Source of the DNA: an uncultured Campylobacter sp.
GTDB lineage: Bacteria > Campylobacterota > Campylobacteria > Campylobacterales > Campylobacteraceae
DNA length: 34,752 bases
Reading direction: 5' to 3'
NCBI RefSeq assembly: GCF_937996225.1
Contig: NZ_CALKTC010000042.1
Span: 1 to 34,752, forward strand
Shown here: positions 1-7,308 of the stretch, one piece after another
Layout: every line of letters begins with the position of its first letter
Numbering within the stretch: position 1 is the first letter of the stretch
Notes under the pieces: model-generated
Databases searched by the model: none
The model's input: only the letters and a program-made list of their open reading frames with translations
What the model was told of the DNA's origin: nothing
Made by a program: the position numbers and the translations under genes

Positions 1-1
1 C

Positions 2-58
2 GATAGTAAATCAAGCTCTATAGGGGCAGGTATAGGCATAAGCGGCAGTAAAACATAA
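2..58 (+). CDS. Possible C-terminal end of an upstream gene (partial)
   Basis: From base 2 one frame stays open to a TAA at 56-58 and reads DSKSSSIGAGIGISGSKT. The Gly/Ser-rich alternating pattern resembles the tails of hemagglutinin-repeat (CdiA/FhaB-like) proteins, but 18 residues are too few to assign a family. The frame is open to the window edge, so the gene, if real, starts outside. A small AT-rich gene follows 52 bases later on the same strand. Confidence 0.3.
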   Translation, partial: DSKSSSIGAGIGISGSKT

Positions 59-110
59 AAATCAAGGGTTTTTATCCGTAAAATATAAAAATTCTAAATA
101 AGGAAATAAA

Positions 111-512
111 ATGAAATTTTTAAAACGATACAAAAATATTATTCTACTGCCGTTTATGCTAATTATTTCGTTTTTTGTTTTTCGTATGATTTATATGGAA
201 ATAATTAGCGAGTGCGCCCCAATAAGGCTTTTTTCAAAAAATTTTCTAAGTAATAGTGATTATGTTGAGTTAAAAGCAAAATGTATAAAAAAGGCTTTGG
301 AAAATAACGATAATCACCTTATTATGCAGTATTTTAAAAGAGAAACGAGCGAGTGCCTCGAAATTATTGATGAATCGTCAAAAATTCCGCATAATTTGAT
401 TAGAGTTAATAGCTTTGAAGAATGGAAAAAATTAAGACTTACAGATACTGACAATATAATTTGTCCTATTGGTAATCCTAAAAAGAGCGATATTGGCAAT
501 GAAAGTAAATAA
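111..512 (+). CDS. Small membrane-anchored protein of unknown function
   Basis: This 133-residue protein has a basic start (MKFLKRYKN) followed by one hydrophobic segment at about residues 10-27, then a mostly polar, charged domain. It is probably anchored in the inner membrane with the rest outside the cytoplasm, or is exported. Three cysteines lie outside the membrane segment (in SECAP, AKCIKK and SECLE) and a fourth near the end (NIICPIG). An AAGGAA ribosome site lies just upstream of the ATG. The gene is clearly more AT-rich than trpBA next to it, which suggests recent acquisition. Its place after a possible hemagglutinin-type tail would fit an immunity or accessory protein, but that is only a guess from context. 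I do not recognise the family. Confidence 0.65.
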   Translation: MKFLKRYKNIILLPFMLIISFFVFRMIYMEIISECAPIRLFSKNFLSNSDYVELKAKCIKKALENNDNHLIMQYFKRETSECLEIIDESSKIPHNLIRVNSFEEWKKLRLTDTDNIICPIGNPKKSDIGNESK

Positions 513-565
513 ATTTACGAAGTTGGGGCTGCTCATCAAGCAAAACATTAGCCGCAATTTGAAGT

Positions 566-583
566 GTAAATTTCAAAATTTAC
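566..583. repeat. Perfect AAATTT-type inverted repeat
   Basis: GTAAATTT, two bases (CA), then AAATTTAC: an 8-bp perfect stem with a minimal loop, between the small membrane protein gene and the trpB promoter. It could help end the upstream transcript, but no T-run follows directly. It belongs to a family of short palindromes with an AAATTT core seen across the window. Confidence 0.4.
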
Positions 584-684
584 TATTTTATGCCGTGCGT
601 TTTTTTGTGACCGTATATCCGATAAATTTAGAAGAGCGCCGCAAAAGGTGCTGTCAAAAAAGCGAAATTTAACGCGAAATTTTA

Positions 685-690
685 TATAAT
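685..690 (+). promoter_or_regulatory. -10 box of the trpBA promoter
   Basis: A perfect TATAAT preceded by AT-rich sequence, with no obvious -35, as usual for Campylobacter sigma-70 promoters. It predicts a transcript start near 697, which leaves the ATG at 702 almost at the 5' end and supports the ATG at 717 as the trpB start. Confidence 0.55.
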
Positions 691-716
691 CTCACGATTT
701 AATGCGAGGAGATAAG

Positions 717-1898
717 ATGAATAAAAAGGCGTATTTCGGGAGTTTCGGCGGGCAGTTCGTGCCTGAGACGGCGATGTTCGCGCTTGAGGAGCTGGAGGAT
801 GCGTACAACACCATAGCGCAGACTAAGGAATTTAAAGATGAGCTGGGTTACTTGCTGCGCGAATACGCGGGGCGTCCGACGCCGTTATATCACGCTGCGC
901 GCCTTAGCGAGCACTACGGGCATGAGATTTATCTAAAGCGCGAGGATCTCAACCACACGGGCGCTCATAAAATCAACAATGCCCTAGCGCAGGCGCTACT
1001 AGCCAAAAAAATGGGCAAAAAAAAGATCATCGCAGAAACCGGTGCAGGTCAGCACGGTGTGGCGACGGCGACGGCAGCGGCGCTATTTGGGCTTGAGTGC
1101 GACGTGTATATGGGCGAGACCGACGCCGCGCGCCAGCAGCTCAACGCCTTTAGGATGCAGCTTTTGGGTGCAAATTTAATCAAAATCGGCACCGGTTTAA
1201 AAACGCTCAAAGAGGCGACCACTGCGGCGATTCAGGCGTGGGTGAACGAGATTGAGAGCGTATTTTACGTCATCGGCTCGGCGGTCGGGCCGCATCCGTA
1301 TCCTAAGATGGTTAGGGATTTTCAAAGCGTCATCGGTACCGAGACCAAATCGCAGCTTGCGAGCAAGGGGATTAAAGCCGATTACGTCCTAGCCTGCGTG
1401 GGCGGCGGAAGCAATGCGATAGGAATTTTTAGCGCGTTCGTGGATGATCCTAGCGTGCAGCTCGTGGGCATCGAGGCGGGCGGCTTGGGCGCACAAACCC
1501 CTTATCACGCAGCGACTATTACCAATGGGCGCGCGGGCATCATCCACGGTATGAAAACGATCGTGCTACAGGATAAATTCGGCATGATCGAGCCTGTTCA
1601 CAGCATCTCGGCGGGGCTTGATTATCCCGGCGTGGGTCCTGAGCACGCGCATCTGCACGAGATAAGTCGCGCAAAATACGAAGCGGTAACCGACGATGAG
1701 TGCATCACGGCGCTTAAACTGCTCTGTAGGCTCGAAGGCATTATCCCTGCGATCGAAAGCGCGCACGCGTTAGCGTATTTAGAAAAGCTCTGTCCGCAGT
1801 TAAAAGGCAGAAAAACGATCGTCGTAAACGTGAGCGGCAGGGGCGATAAGGATATGGATACCGTGATGAATTACAAAAAAGGAACGATTTATGGATAA
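717..1898 (+). CDS. trpB: Tryptophan synthase beta chain
   Basis: TrpB condenses indole with L-serine to make L-tryptophan, using pyridoxal phosphate, in the cytoplasmic alpha2-beta2 complex with TrpA. The protein is 393 residues, the family's normal length. The PLP lysine is K85 in HTGAHKINNALAQ. The catalytic region ETGAGQHGVATATA and the phosphate-binding loop GGGSNAIG are intact. I start it at 717 rather than at the in-frame ATG at 702: the GCGAGGAG ribosome site lies between the two, and the -10 box at 685-690 would put the transcript start only about 5 bases before 702. The end overlaps trpA by 8 bases, so the two are translationally coupled. The other trp genes are on the opposite strand several kilobases away. 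Confidence 0.97.
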   Translation: MNKKAYFGSFGGQFVPETAMFALEELEDAYNTIAQTKEFKDELGYLLREYAGRPTPLYHAARLSEHYGHEIYLKREDLNHTGAHKINNALAQALLAKKMGKKKIIAETGAGQHGVATATAAALFGLECDVYMGETDAARQQLNAFRMQLLGANLIKIGTGLKTLKEATTAAIQAWVNEIESVFYVIGSAVGPHPYPKMVRDFQSVIGTETKSQLASKGIKADYVLACVGGGSNAIGIFSAFVDDPSVQLVGIEAGGLGAQTPYHAATITNGRAGIIHGMKTIVLQDKFGMIEPVHSISAGLDYPGVGPEHAHLHEISRAKYEAVTDDECITALKLLCRLEGIIPAIESAHALAYLEKLCPQLKGRKTIVVNVSGRGDKDMDTVMNYKKGTIYG

Positions 1899-2637
1899 GA
1901 TCAAAGCGGCCTTTGCGGGCAAAAAGGCAAATATCGGTTATATCGTGGCGGGATATCCGAGCCCCGCGCACACGAAGGAGTTTTTGTCAAATTTAGACGA
2001 AAGCGCGATCGATCTGCTTGAGATTGGCATCCCGTATTCCGATCCGCTCGCAGACGGCCCGGAAATTTTTAAGGCGAGCTTCTCCGCGGTGCAAAACGGT
2101 GTAAACGCGGGCACAGTATTTGAAATTTTAAAAGGAGTGCAAACGCGTAAGCCGCTCGTGTTTTTGGTCTATTACAACGTGATCTTTGCCTACGGCGTGC
2201 GCGAGTTTGTAGCGCAGGCGGCGCGCTACGGCATCAGCGGACTAATAATCCCCGATCTGCCGTATGAGGAAAACGAGGAAATTTTCGCGCTTTGCGAGGA
2301 GTTCGGTATCGCGCTCATCCCGCTTATCAGCGTTACGAGCGAGCATCGTGCTACGCGAGTTTTGAGCCGCGCGCGCGGCTTCATCTACGGCGTGGGCGCT
2401 ATCGGCGTGACCGGAAGCAAGCAAACTCCGATCTCGCGCCTTAAAAATATGGTCGCAGATCTTAAAAAAATGAGCGATCTACCCGTGGCGATCGGCTTTG
2501 GTATTCGCACGGCGGGCGACGTTCGCGCCACGAAAGAATACGCAGACGGCGCTATCATCGGTACTGCGATCGTAAATTTATGCGCGAACTACGGCGGGCG
2601 CGATCTGCAAGACAAGATCGCCGAACTTTTTAATTAA
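1891..2637 (+). CDS. trpA: Tryptophan synthase alpha chain
   Basis: TrpA cleaves indole-3-glycerol phosphate to indole and glyceraldehyde 3-phosphate and channels indole to TrpB. The 248-residue protein has the family signature LLEIGIPYSDPLADGPEI, with the two catalytic acids E44 and D55 spaced exactly as E49/D60 of the E. coli enzyme. A phosphate-binding GFGIRTAGDV lies near the C-terminus. The ATG lies inside the end of trpB (8-base overlap), preceded by an AAAAAAGGAA ribosome site. A signal-peptide protein gene follows 10 bases later and is probably in the same operon. Confidence 0.97.
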   Translation: MDKIKAAFAGKKANIGYIVAGYPSPAHTKEFLSNLDESAIDLLEIGIPYSDPLADGPEIFKASFSAVQNGVNAGTVFEILKGVQTRKPLVFLVYYNVIFAYGVREFVAQAARYGISGLIIPDLPYEENEEIFALCEEFGIALIPLISVTSEHRATRVLSRARGFIYGVGAIGVTGSKQTPISRLKNMVADLKKMSDLPVAIGFGIRTAGDVRATKEYADGAIIGTAIVNLCANYGGRDLQDKIAELFN

Positions 2638-2647
2638 CGGAATAAAT

Positions 2648-3790
2648 ATGAAAAAGATATTTTTGATTTTAATCGCAAATTTTTGCTTCGGCGCCAATCT
2701 GATGCAATATGATCTTTTCAACCACGACGATAGCGTGGATATCGTCTTGGCGTTTGACTCCGCATACAAGCCCGACATCGTGCGCAGCGTCGATGGACAG
2801 TCGATGAGCCTTATTTTAAAGGGGCTCGGCGGCGATGAGAAATTTAACGAAATGCGTACCAACCAAAAGGTGCTTAAAAGCTTTACGATCGCGCCCAAGG
2901 GCAAGGATATCGAGATCAACTTCCCTACCGGAGCCGATCTATCAGTCGATGCTCTTACTCAAGATGGCAATTTAAAGCTCATTTTGCGCGTAAAAAACCC
3001 TGCTTTCGATCAGAGCAAGATGAGCGTAAAGAGCGAGGCGAGTGAGACGGCGCAAAGCGGTAGCAGCGGGGTTTCCATGATGCCGATAATCGTAGCGTTA
3101 CTGCTTGCGGCTGCGGTTTTCGTAGGCGTGCGAAAATTTTTATCGCACAAGCCGCAAAAAAGTATCGACGAGACATGGCGGGTTTTTGAAGACGACGCTA
3201 GCATGGAGGGCGCCGATGTCGACGTGACGGGCATAGATGAAATTTTAAACGACTCCTCTTTTAAAAATCAGAGCGGATCAAAGAACCCAAATTATTCTGA
3301 CGCGCAGGAGTTTGCGAAGAAAGATGAAGCCTCTGCTTTAAATTTAAAAAATTCTAACGACTCAAAAAACGTAGATAGCGCAGATTTTTTAAGAGGCGAG
3401 AACGTGAGCGAAGAGAGTGCACACGATAAATTTTACGATGAGGTTGCGCGTGCCGAGCGTTCGGAAGCTACGGAGGCGGACGAAAACTATGAGAGTGCCG
3501 AGAATATAAGAGCAGCGGATAAAATTTCGCCGCTTAAAGTAAGCTCTGCCGAGAGTGGTACGATGGAATTTCGCGAGGGAGCAAAAGAAAGATCGGATGC
3601 AAAAGAGCCCAAGATTTCGGCATTTAGAAGCATTTTAGAAAATGAGCTGCTTAGCTCGGATACCGCAAGACCTAGCGACGTGCGAGTAGAGCTGGTGCGC
3701 GAAATCGACGAAAATAATGCTGCCGTAGTGCTAAGCTTCGCGGGCAAAAAACATCTAGTGGTGTTAAAAAGCTCCAACGCTATCGATTGA
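2648..3790 (+). CDS. Exported, single-TM protein with long acidic cytoplasmic tail, conserved after trpA
   Basis: This 380-residue protein begins with a signal peptide (MKKIFLILIANFCFGA, likely cut after A16). A beta-rich exported domain follows at about residues 17-120, with patterns such as VDIVLAFDS and MSLILKGL that recall AMIN-like cell-envelope domains. One membrane segment at about 141-162 (MMPIIVALLLAAAVFVGVRK) leads to a long acidic, Ser/Asp/Glu-rich and probably disordered part (about 165-335), and a short ordered C-terminus (VRVELVREIDENNAAVVLSF). It starts 10 bases after trpA and is probably co-transcribed. From memory, a gene of unknown function also follows trpA in C. jejuni, before fliN; fliN is not here. 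The role is unknown; an envelope function is inferred from topology. Confidence 0.8.
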   Translation: MKKIFLILIANFCFGANLMQYDLFNHDDSVDIVLAFDSAYKPDIVRSVDGQSMSLILKGLGGDEKFNEMRTNQKVLKSFTIAPKGKDIEINFPTGADLSVDALTQDGNLKLILRVKNPAFDQSKMSVKSEASETAQSGSSGVSMMPIIVALLLAAAVFVGVRKFLSHKPQKSIDETWRVFEDDASMEGADVDVTGIDEILNDSSFKNQSGSKNPNYSDAQEFAKKDEASALNLKNSNDSKNVDSADFLRGENVSEESAHDKFYDEVARAERSEATEADENYESAENIRAADKISPLKVSSAESGTMEFREGAKERSDAKEPKISAFRSILENELLSSDTARPSDVRVELVREIDENNAAVVLSFAGKKHLVVLKSSNAID

Positions 3791-3901
3791 TGAGGCGTGG
3801 AATTTCGTAACTTGCGGGCTTTGTGGCCGTATGTAAAAATAGAATTTCCGACTTCGTGCGAGAAATTAAGGCTGGTTTATTTATATTTAAGTAAAATTCT
3901 A

Positions 3902-3943
3902 TAGTTAAGACTGGCTTCGTATGTCCGAACCCCGTCTTAACTA
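3902..3943 (+). terminator. Long hairpin closing the trpBA operon
   Basis: A 10-bp perfect stem TAGTTAAGAC (3902-3911) / GTCTTAACTA (3934-3943) encloses a further partial stem (GG-TTCG with CGAA-CC around TATGTC), making a hairpin of about 42 nt. It is followed by CTTTTTAAA, fitting an intrinsic terminator. Outer sequences (GTAAAATTCTAT near 3891, ATAGAATTCTTAC near 3981) are also nearly complementary, so a larger nested structure is possible. The rest of 3791-4041 shows no coding potential. Confidence 0.6.
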
Positions 3944-4041
3944 CTTTTTAAATTCTATTTTTAGTCATTTTTAAGTATGGATAGAATTCTTACTTTTTAA
4001 AATTTAGATCGGAATTTATTTGCTTTTTATTTTACAAAGGA

Positions 4042-4071
4042 TAAAATCGCGCCTAAGAGATCGGTCGATCT
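4042..4071 (+). promoter_or_regulatory. Promoter and operator-like dyad before yedE
   Basis: A TAAAAT -10-like box (4042-4047) is followed by the perfect dyad AGATCG-GT-CGATCT (4058-4071), which would lie at or just after the transcript start. A dyad there is where a repressor could act. No known operator consensus was recognised. Confidence 0.4.
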
Positions 4072-4092
4072 AGATTATTTCAGGATTTTTTC

Positions 4093-5154
4093 ATGAATAA
4101 CGTTAAATGGTATATCATCGCAGGCGCCGTGCTAGGCGTGCTGGGTGCGACGCTGGTGCATTTCGGAAACCCGGGCAATATGGGCGTTTGCGTCGCTTGC
4201 TTTTTGCGCGACACCACCGGCGCGTTGGGCTTTCACCGAGCTAGCGCGGTGCAATACATCCGCCCGGAGATCATAGGACTCGTGTTCGGCGGCTTTTTGG
4301 CAAGCGTGCTTTGGACGCGCGAGTTCGCGCCGGTTACCGGCAGCTCGCCGTTTGCGAAATTTTTCCTAGGGATTTTCGCGATGATCGGCTGCCTTGTATT
4401 TTTGGGATGTCCGTGGCGCGCGTTTTTACGCCTAGGCGGCGGCGATTTGACCGCGCTAGCCGGATTAGCGGGTCTGATCTGCGGCGTACTCATTGGGTTT
4501 TTGCTTAAAAAGCGCGGCTATGAGGCGAGCAAAGAGGCAAGGCTTAGCGGCCCGATCGGAATTTTGCCCGTGATACTGGGTGCGGCGCTACTTGCGGCCT
4601 TGGTTTTCGGACTCAAAACGGGCGAGAGCGGCGCGCTTTTTATCTCCGCTGAAGGTCCCGGCGCACAACACGCAGCGGTAGGCATCTCGCTGGCTGCGGG
4701 CATTATCGTGGGCGCCTTGATGCACAAGAGCAAATTTTGCAGCGTCGGCGCATTCGGTAGAATTTTCCGCGGCGATTTCTCGATGTTTTGGGGCGTGCTA
4801 AGCGTTATCGTGTTTGCTAGCATCGCAAATATCGCGTTTGGACAATACAAACTCGGCTTTGAGAGCCAGCCTATCGCTCATAACGATTTCGTTTGGAATT
4901 TCTTGGGTATGGTGCTCGCGGGTCTTTGCTTCAGCCTCAGCGAGGGCTGCCCGGGCAAGCATCTGGTGCAGGCCGGCACGGGAAATTTAAGCTCGGGCAT
5001 ATTCGTTATCGGCATGGCGGCAGGCGCTGCGATCGCGCATAATTTCTTGCTCGCAAGCTCAGCTAAAGGCATCACCGAGTTCGCTCCTTACGCGGTTGCG
5101 ATCGGTTTTGTTTTTGCGCTTTACGTGGGGATTTTTCAAAGACGCGGCGCTTAA
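4093..5154 (+). CDS. yedE: YedE/FdhT-family membrane protein of selenium metabolism
   Basis: This 353-residue polytopic protein (about 9-10 membrane segments) has two YeeE/YedE-type halves. Conserved cysteine motifs lie in membrane loops: GVCVACFLRD (C33, C36), LGCPWRAFLRLGGGD, KFCSVGAFGRIFRGD and SEGCPGKHLVQAG. The pattern and length match YedE-type proteins found in genomes with selenium use. The C. jejuni relative (FdhT) is needed, with the TusA-like FdhU, for selenium-dependent formate dehydrogenase. A role in importing a reduced selenium or sulfur species is likely but unproven. An AGGA ribosome site lies 6-9 bases upstream of the ATG. No tusA-like fdhU gene follows, but a TusA-domain YedF and SelD are encoded at 33.1-34.7 kb. 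Confidence 0.85.
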   Translation: MNNVKWYIIAGAVLGVLGATLVHFGNPGNMGVCVACFLRDTTGALGFHRASAVQYIRPEIIGLVFGGFLASVLWTREFAPVTGSSPFAKFFLGIFAMIGCLVFLGCPWRAFLRLGGGDLTALAGLAGLICGVLIGFLLKKRGYEASKEARLSGPIGILPVILGAALLAALVFGLKTGESGALFISAEGPGAQHAAVGISLAAGIIVGALMHKSKFCSVGAFGRIFRGDFSMFWGVLSVIVFASIANIAFGQYKLGFESQPIAHNDFVWNFLGMVLAGLCFSLSEGCPGKHLVQAGTGNLSSGIFVIGMAAGAAIAHNFLLASSAKGITEFAPYAVAIGFVFALYVGIFQRRGA

Positions 5155-5453
5155 GGCTGATATTTAATCTCAGAGATCAATCTATACAGAGGCGGCGTAT
5201 CTAGTCAAGCTCTGGCGGCGTACTTATAAAGAAATACGCTGTCGGAGCAGAGCGCGCACTGCAAGACTGGCGCAAGCAGCTGGAGATAGAATTTAAGAAT
5301 TTATAGCCGTATTTAGTAACGCGATAAAGCAAATGATAAAAATATGTTCCGCGCAAGAAAGATTGCGATCAATTTTTAAGAGCCGCTCCTTTAAATTTTG
5401 AAATTTAAAGGCTTTGCCATTTGAGGCTTTTTTCATCTAAAGCTCTTTAATTG
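5155..5453. other. Gene-free stretch with a strong inverted repeat and a possible gene remnant
   Basis: The gap between yedE and the convergent membrane-protein pair holds a perfect 11-bp inverted repeat: CCTTTAAATTT (5388-5398), TG, AAATTTAAAGG (5401-5411). A GGC-TTTTTT stretch follows shortly after, so it may end yedE transcription and, on the other strand, the 5454 gene. In 5205-5306 one frame reads like protein (SSSGGVLIKKYAVGAERALQ, then DWRKQLEIEFKNL, then TAG) but has no start codon and is preceded by an in-frame TAG. It may be a remnant of a lost gene. Confidence 0.45.
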
Positions 5454-6356
5454 CTAATTAAAATCCAGCCATACGTGGCGCTGGGTCTTATCCAAATCAA
5501 TACCTTTTCTCTTTATAAAAAATTCTTTTATCCTGACGTAGTCGTCCATAGTTTCTATCGTAAAGGCGATATCTTTATCCTTGCCTCGGATTATTATATT
5601 ATCGTAGAATATAAGTCTAAGTTGAAATTTAAAAACCAAAAAATACATAAATTTTGAGATGAATAAAAACAAAAACGTCAATATTAATATAAAAATTACT
5701 TTGGAACTACCTGTTTCTATATATTTTCTTACGCCGATAGCTAATACCAATATGCAGATCAATAAAAAAGCGATTATCGTAGCATACGGATCAAATTTTA
5801 AGAAAAATCTATAAAAAGCGCCTTGCCTCCTAAGCCACTCATTATCTCTTGCAAAATAGGCTCTTTTTACATCCTTAAGATCATCTAAGAATATAGTTTT
5901 TTCGGGCATTTTATTTGTATAATAAGTAACTCGATCATTATAAAATTTTACAAATTTCTTATTGTAAAAATTTGTAAAATATTCCATTATTATAGGCAAT
6001 CCGAAAAATGGAAATACTATAAAAAGCTGATTATATCTAGTTTGATTGGGTTCGTATGAATACATAAAAATCATAATCGCAAGCGTGCATACCGTAGCAA
6101 GAACTATATAAAAATTCGTCCTATCTTTGAGCGTTAAAGGCTCTTTATTATAATCACTAGCGCAACTCGGATTTTGTTCAAATTTATTAGATTTTTCGTT
6201 TGTATTTATCGTAGAGTCATCCGTGAGTTTTTCAAATTTAAAATTTTTACTGTCAGAATTTTCGGCATCAAAATTCCGCCCTGAACCCCGCTCTAAATTT
6301 CGATATCGTTCATCTAAAAGCCTCTTTAGCTCTTCGAGCCTATGTTTTATATTCAT
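5454..6356 (-). CDS. Membrane protein of unknown function, paralogue of its neighbour
   Basis: This 300-residue protein has a charged N-terminal part (about 1-75), then four hydrophobic segments: about 82-101 (FYIVLATVCTLAIMIFMYSY), 108-125, 188-207 (YATIIAFLLICILVLAIGV) and 217-243. The C-terminal soluble tail includes EFFIKRKGIDLDK. It resembles the next gene (6374-7246): both have a [D/N]Y[D/N]KEP-x-x-[I/L]KD motif just before the membrane part and a [E/A]xF-[I/L]-[K/L]-x-[K/I]GxxLDK tail. The gene is AT-rich compared with the trp genes. Only a weak AAAAG ribosome site precedes the ATG, so translation may depend on the upstream gene 17 bases away. Family not recognised; no catalytic motif is visible. 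Confidence 0.75.
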   Translation of the reverse strand: MNIKHRLEELKRLLDERYRNLERGSGRNFDAENSDSKNFKFEKLTDDSTINTNEKSNKFEQNPSCASDYNKEPLTLKDRTNFYIVLATVCTLAIMIFMYSYEPNQTRYNQLFIVFPFFGLPIIMEYFTNFYNKKFVKFYNDRVTYYTNKMPEKTIFLDDLKDVKRAYFARDNEWLRRQGAFYRFFLKFDPYATIIAFLLICILVLAIGVRKYIETGSSKVIFILILTFLFLFISKFMYFLVFKFQLRLIFYDNIIIRGKDKDIAFTIETMDDYVRIKEFFIKRKGIDLDKTQRHVWLDFN

Positions 6357-6373
6357 CTTTTATTCTTTATAGT

Positions 6374-7246
6374 CTACACAAAAATTTGCGGCGGGATTTT
6401 ATCTAAATTTTTCCCTATTTTGAGTAGAAAACAGGCTTTTAGCTCTTTGTATTCTTTGCTTGTTAATATGCTTGCTTCGATATAATTACCATTGCTCATA
6501 AAAATAAGGCTGTCGTTTCCTATGTCAAATCCCAAATTTTTCTTAAATCTAAATATGATTAAGGGCGCAAACGCCAAAAATAAGGAGATCGGCACAATTA
6601 AAATTCCATAAGAAATTTTATTTTTAAAAGTTACTACCAAAGATAAAAGGATTATCCACACGAACGCGACAAAAAATGTTGAAATTTTACTTTTTTTTGT
6701 CATTTTAAAAGTAGACGGTCCAAAGGTGCGTTTTATTGCAATTATTTCGGATAAATTTATAGAGTATAGAGTCGCCCTCTTTTTCTCTGAATAATATTCG
6801 ATAACTGAATTTTTAAATTTTATATAGCAGGTGCCAAATTTATCCGAAAGTTCTAGCCAGCGTTTAACGGATCTTGGCGAGTCTTGCCTTGTTCCAAAAT
6901 CTATGAAATTAAGAAAATACAGAAATGGCGAATAAAATTTAATCATCTCTATTGAATTATCTTTTATGATTATCGGCTCTTTGTCGTAATTTCTAGCTTG
7001 AGTTTTAAAATTTTGCGAGAGTGTATCAGTGGCACAAGAGAGATTGCTTTGCAATTTTTGTTCAACGGCATTCGTAAAATTTCGTTCGCTGGCATTTATA
7101 GAATTTTGCCCGCCGTCGCTCGTAAATTTTAGCCCGCCGCCCGCCAAATTTCGCTTATCGCAATTTTTATCTTGCAAGAAATCCTTTATATTTTTATCAT
7201 ACCGCGTTTTGCTTATGCCAAACCTAGCAATTTCGTCGTTAAGCAT
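6374..7246 (-). CDS. Membrane protein of unknown function, paralogue of its neighbour
   Basis: This 290-residue protein has a long polar N-terminal region (about 1-100), a central soluble part, and two clear hydrophobic segments (FFVAFVWIILLSLVVTF and YGILIVPISLFLAFAPLIIF). The C-terminal tail LLKIGKNLDKIPPQ matches the tail of the next gene. The motif NYDKEPIIIKD also matches DYNKEPLTLKD there, so the pair arose by duplication. A near-perfect ribosome site (AAGGAGG) lies 7 bases before the ATG. The gene begins 62 bases after trpF ends, on the same strand, so it may be read from the trp operon. Base composition is AT-rich. The function is unknown. Confidence 0.75.
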   Translation of the reverse strand: MLNDEIARFGISKTRYDKNIKDFLQDKNCDKRNLAGGGLKFTSDGGQNSINASERNFTNAVEQKLQSNLSCATDTLSQNFKTQARNYDKEPIIIKDNSIEMIKFYSPFLYFLNFIDFGTRQDSPRSVKRWLELSDKFGTCYIKFKNSVIEYYSEKKRATLYSINLSEIIAIKRTFGPSTFKMTKKSKISTFFVAFVWIILLSLVVTFKNKISYGILIVPISLFLAFAPLIIFRFKKNLGFDIGNDSLIFMSNGNYIEASILTSKEYKELKACFLLKIGKNLDKIPPQIFV

Positions 7247-7308
7247 TTGGTTCCTCCTTATACACGCTTGATTTAGATATAACTATCGCGCGAGTTTGCA
7301 CACGGAGA

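Noticed and set aside
469..672. 67-codon open frame between the 111-512 gene and trpB
   Set aside because: It starts inside the upstream gene in another frame, has no ribosome site and covers a palindrome and the region just before the trpB promoter; composition is not protein-like.
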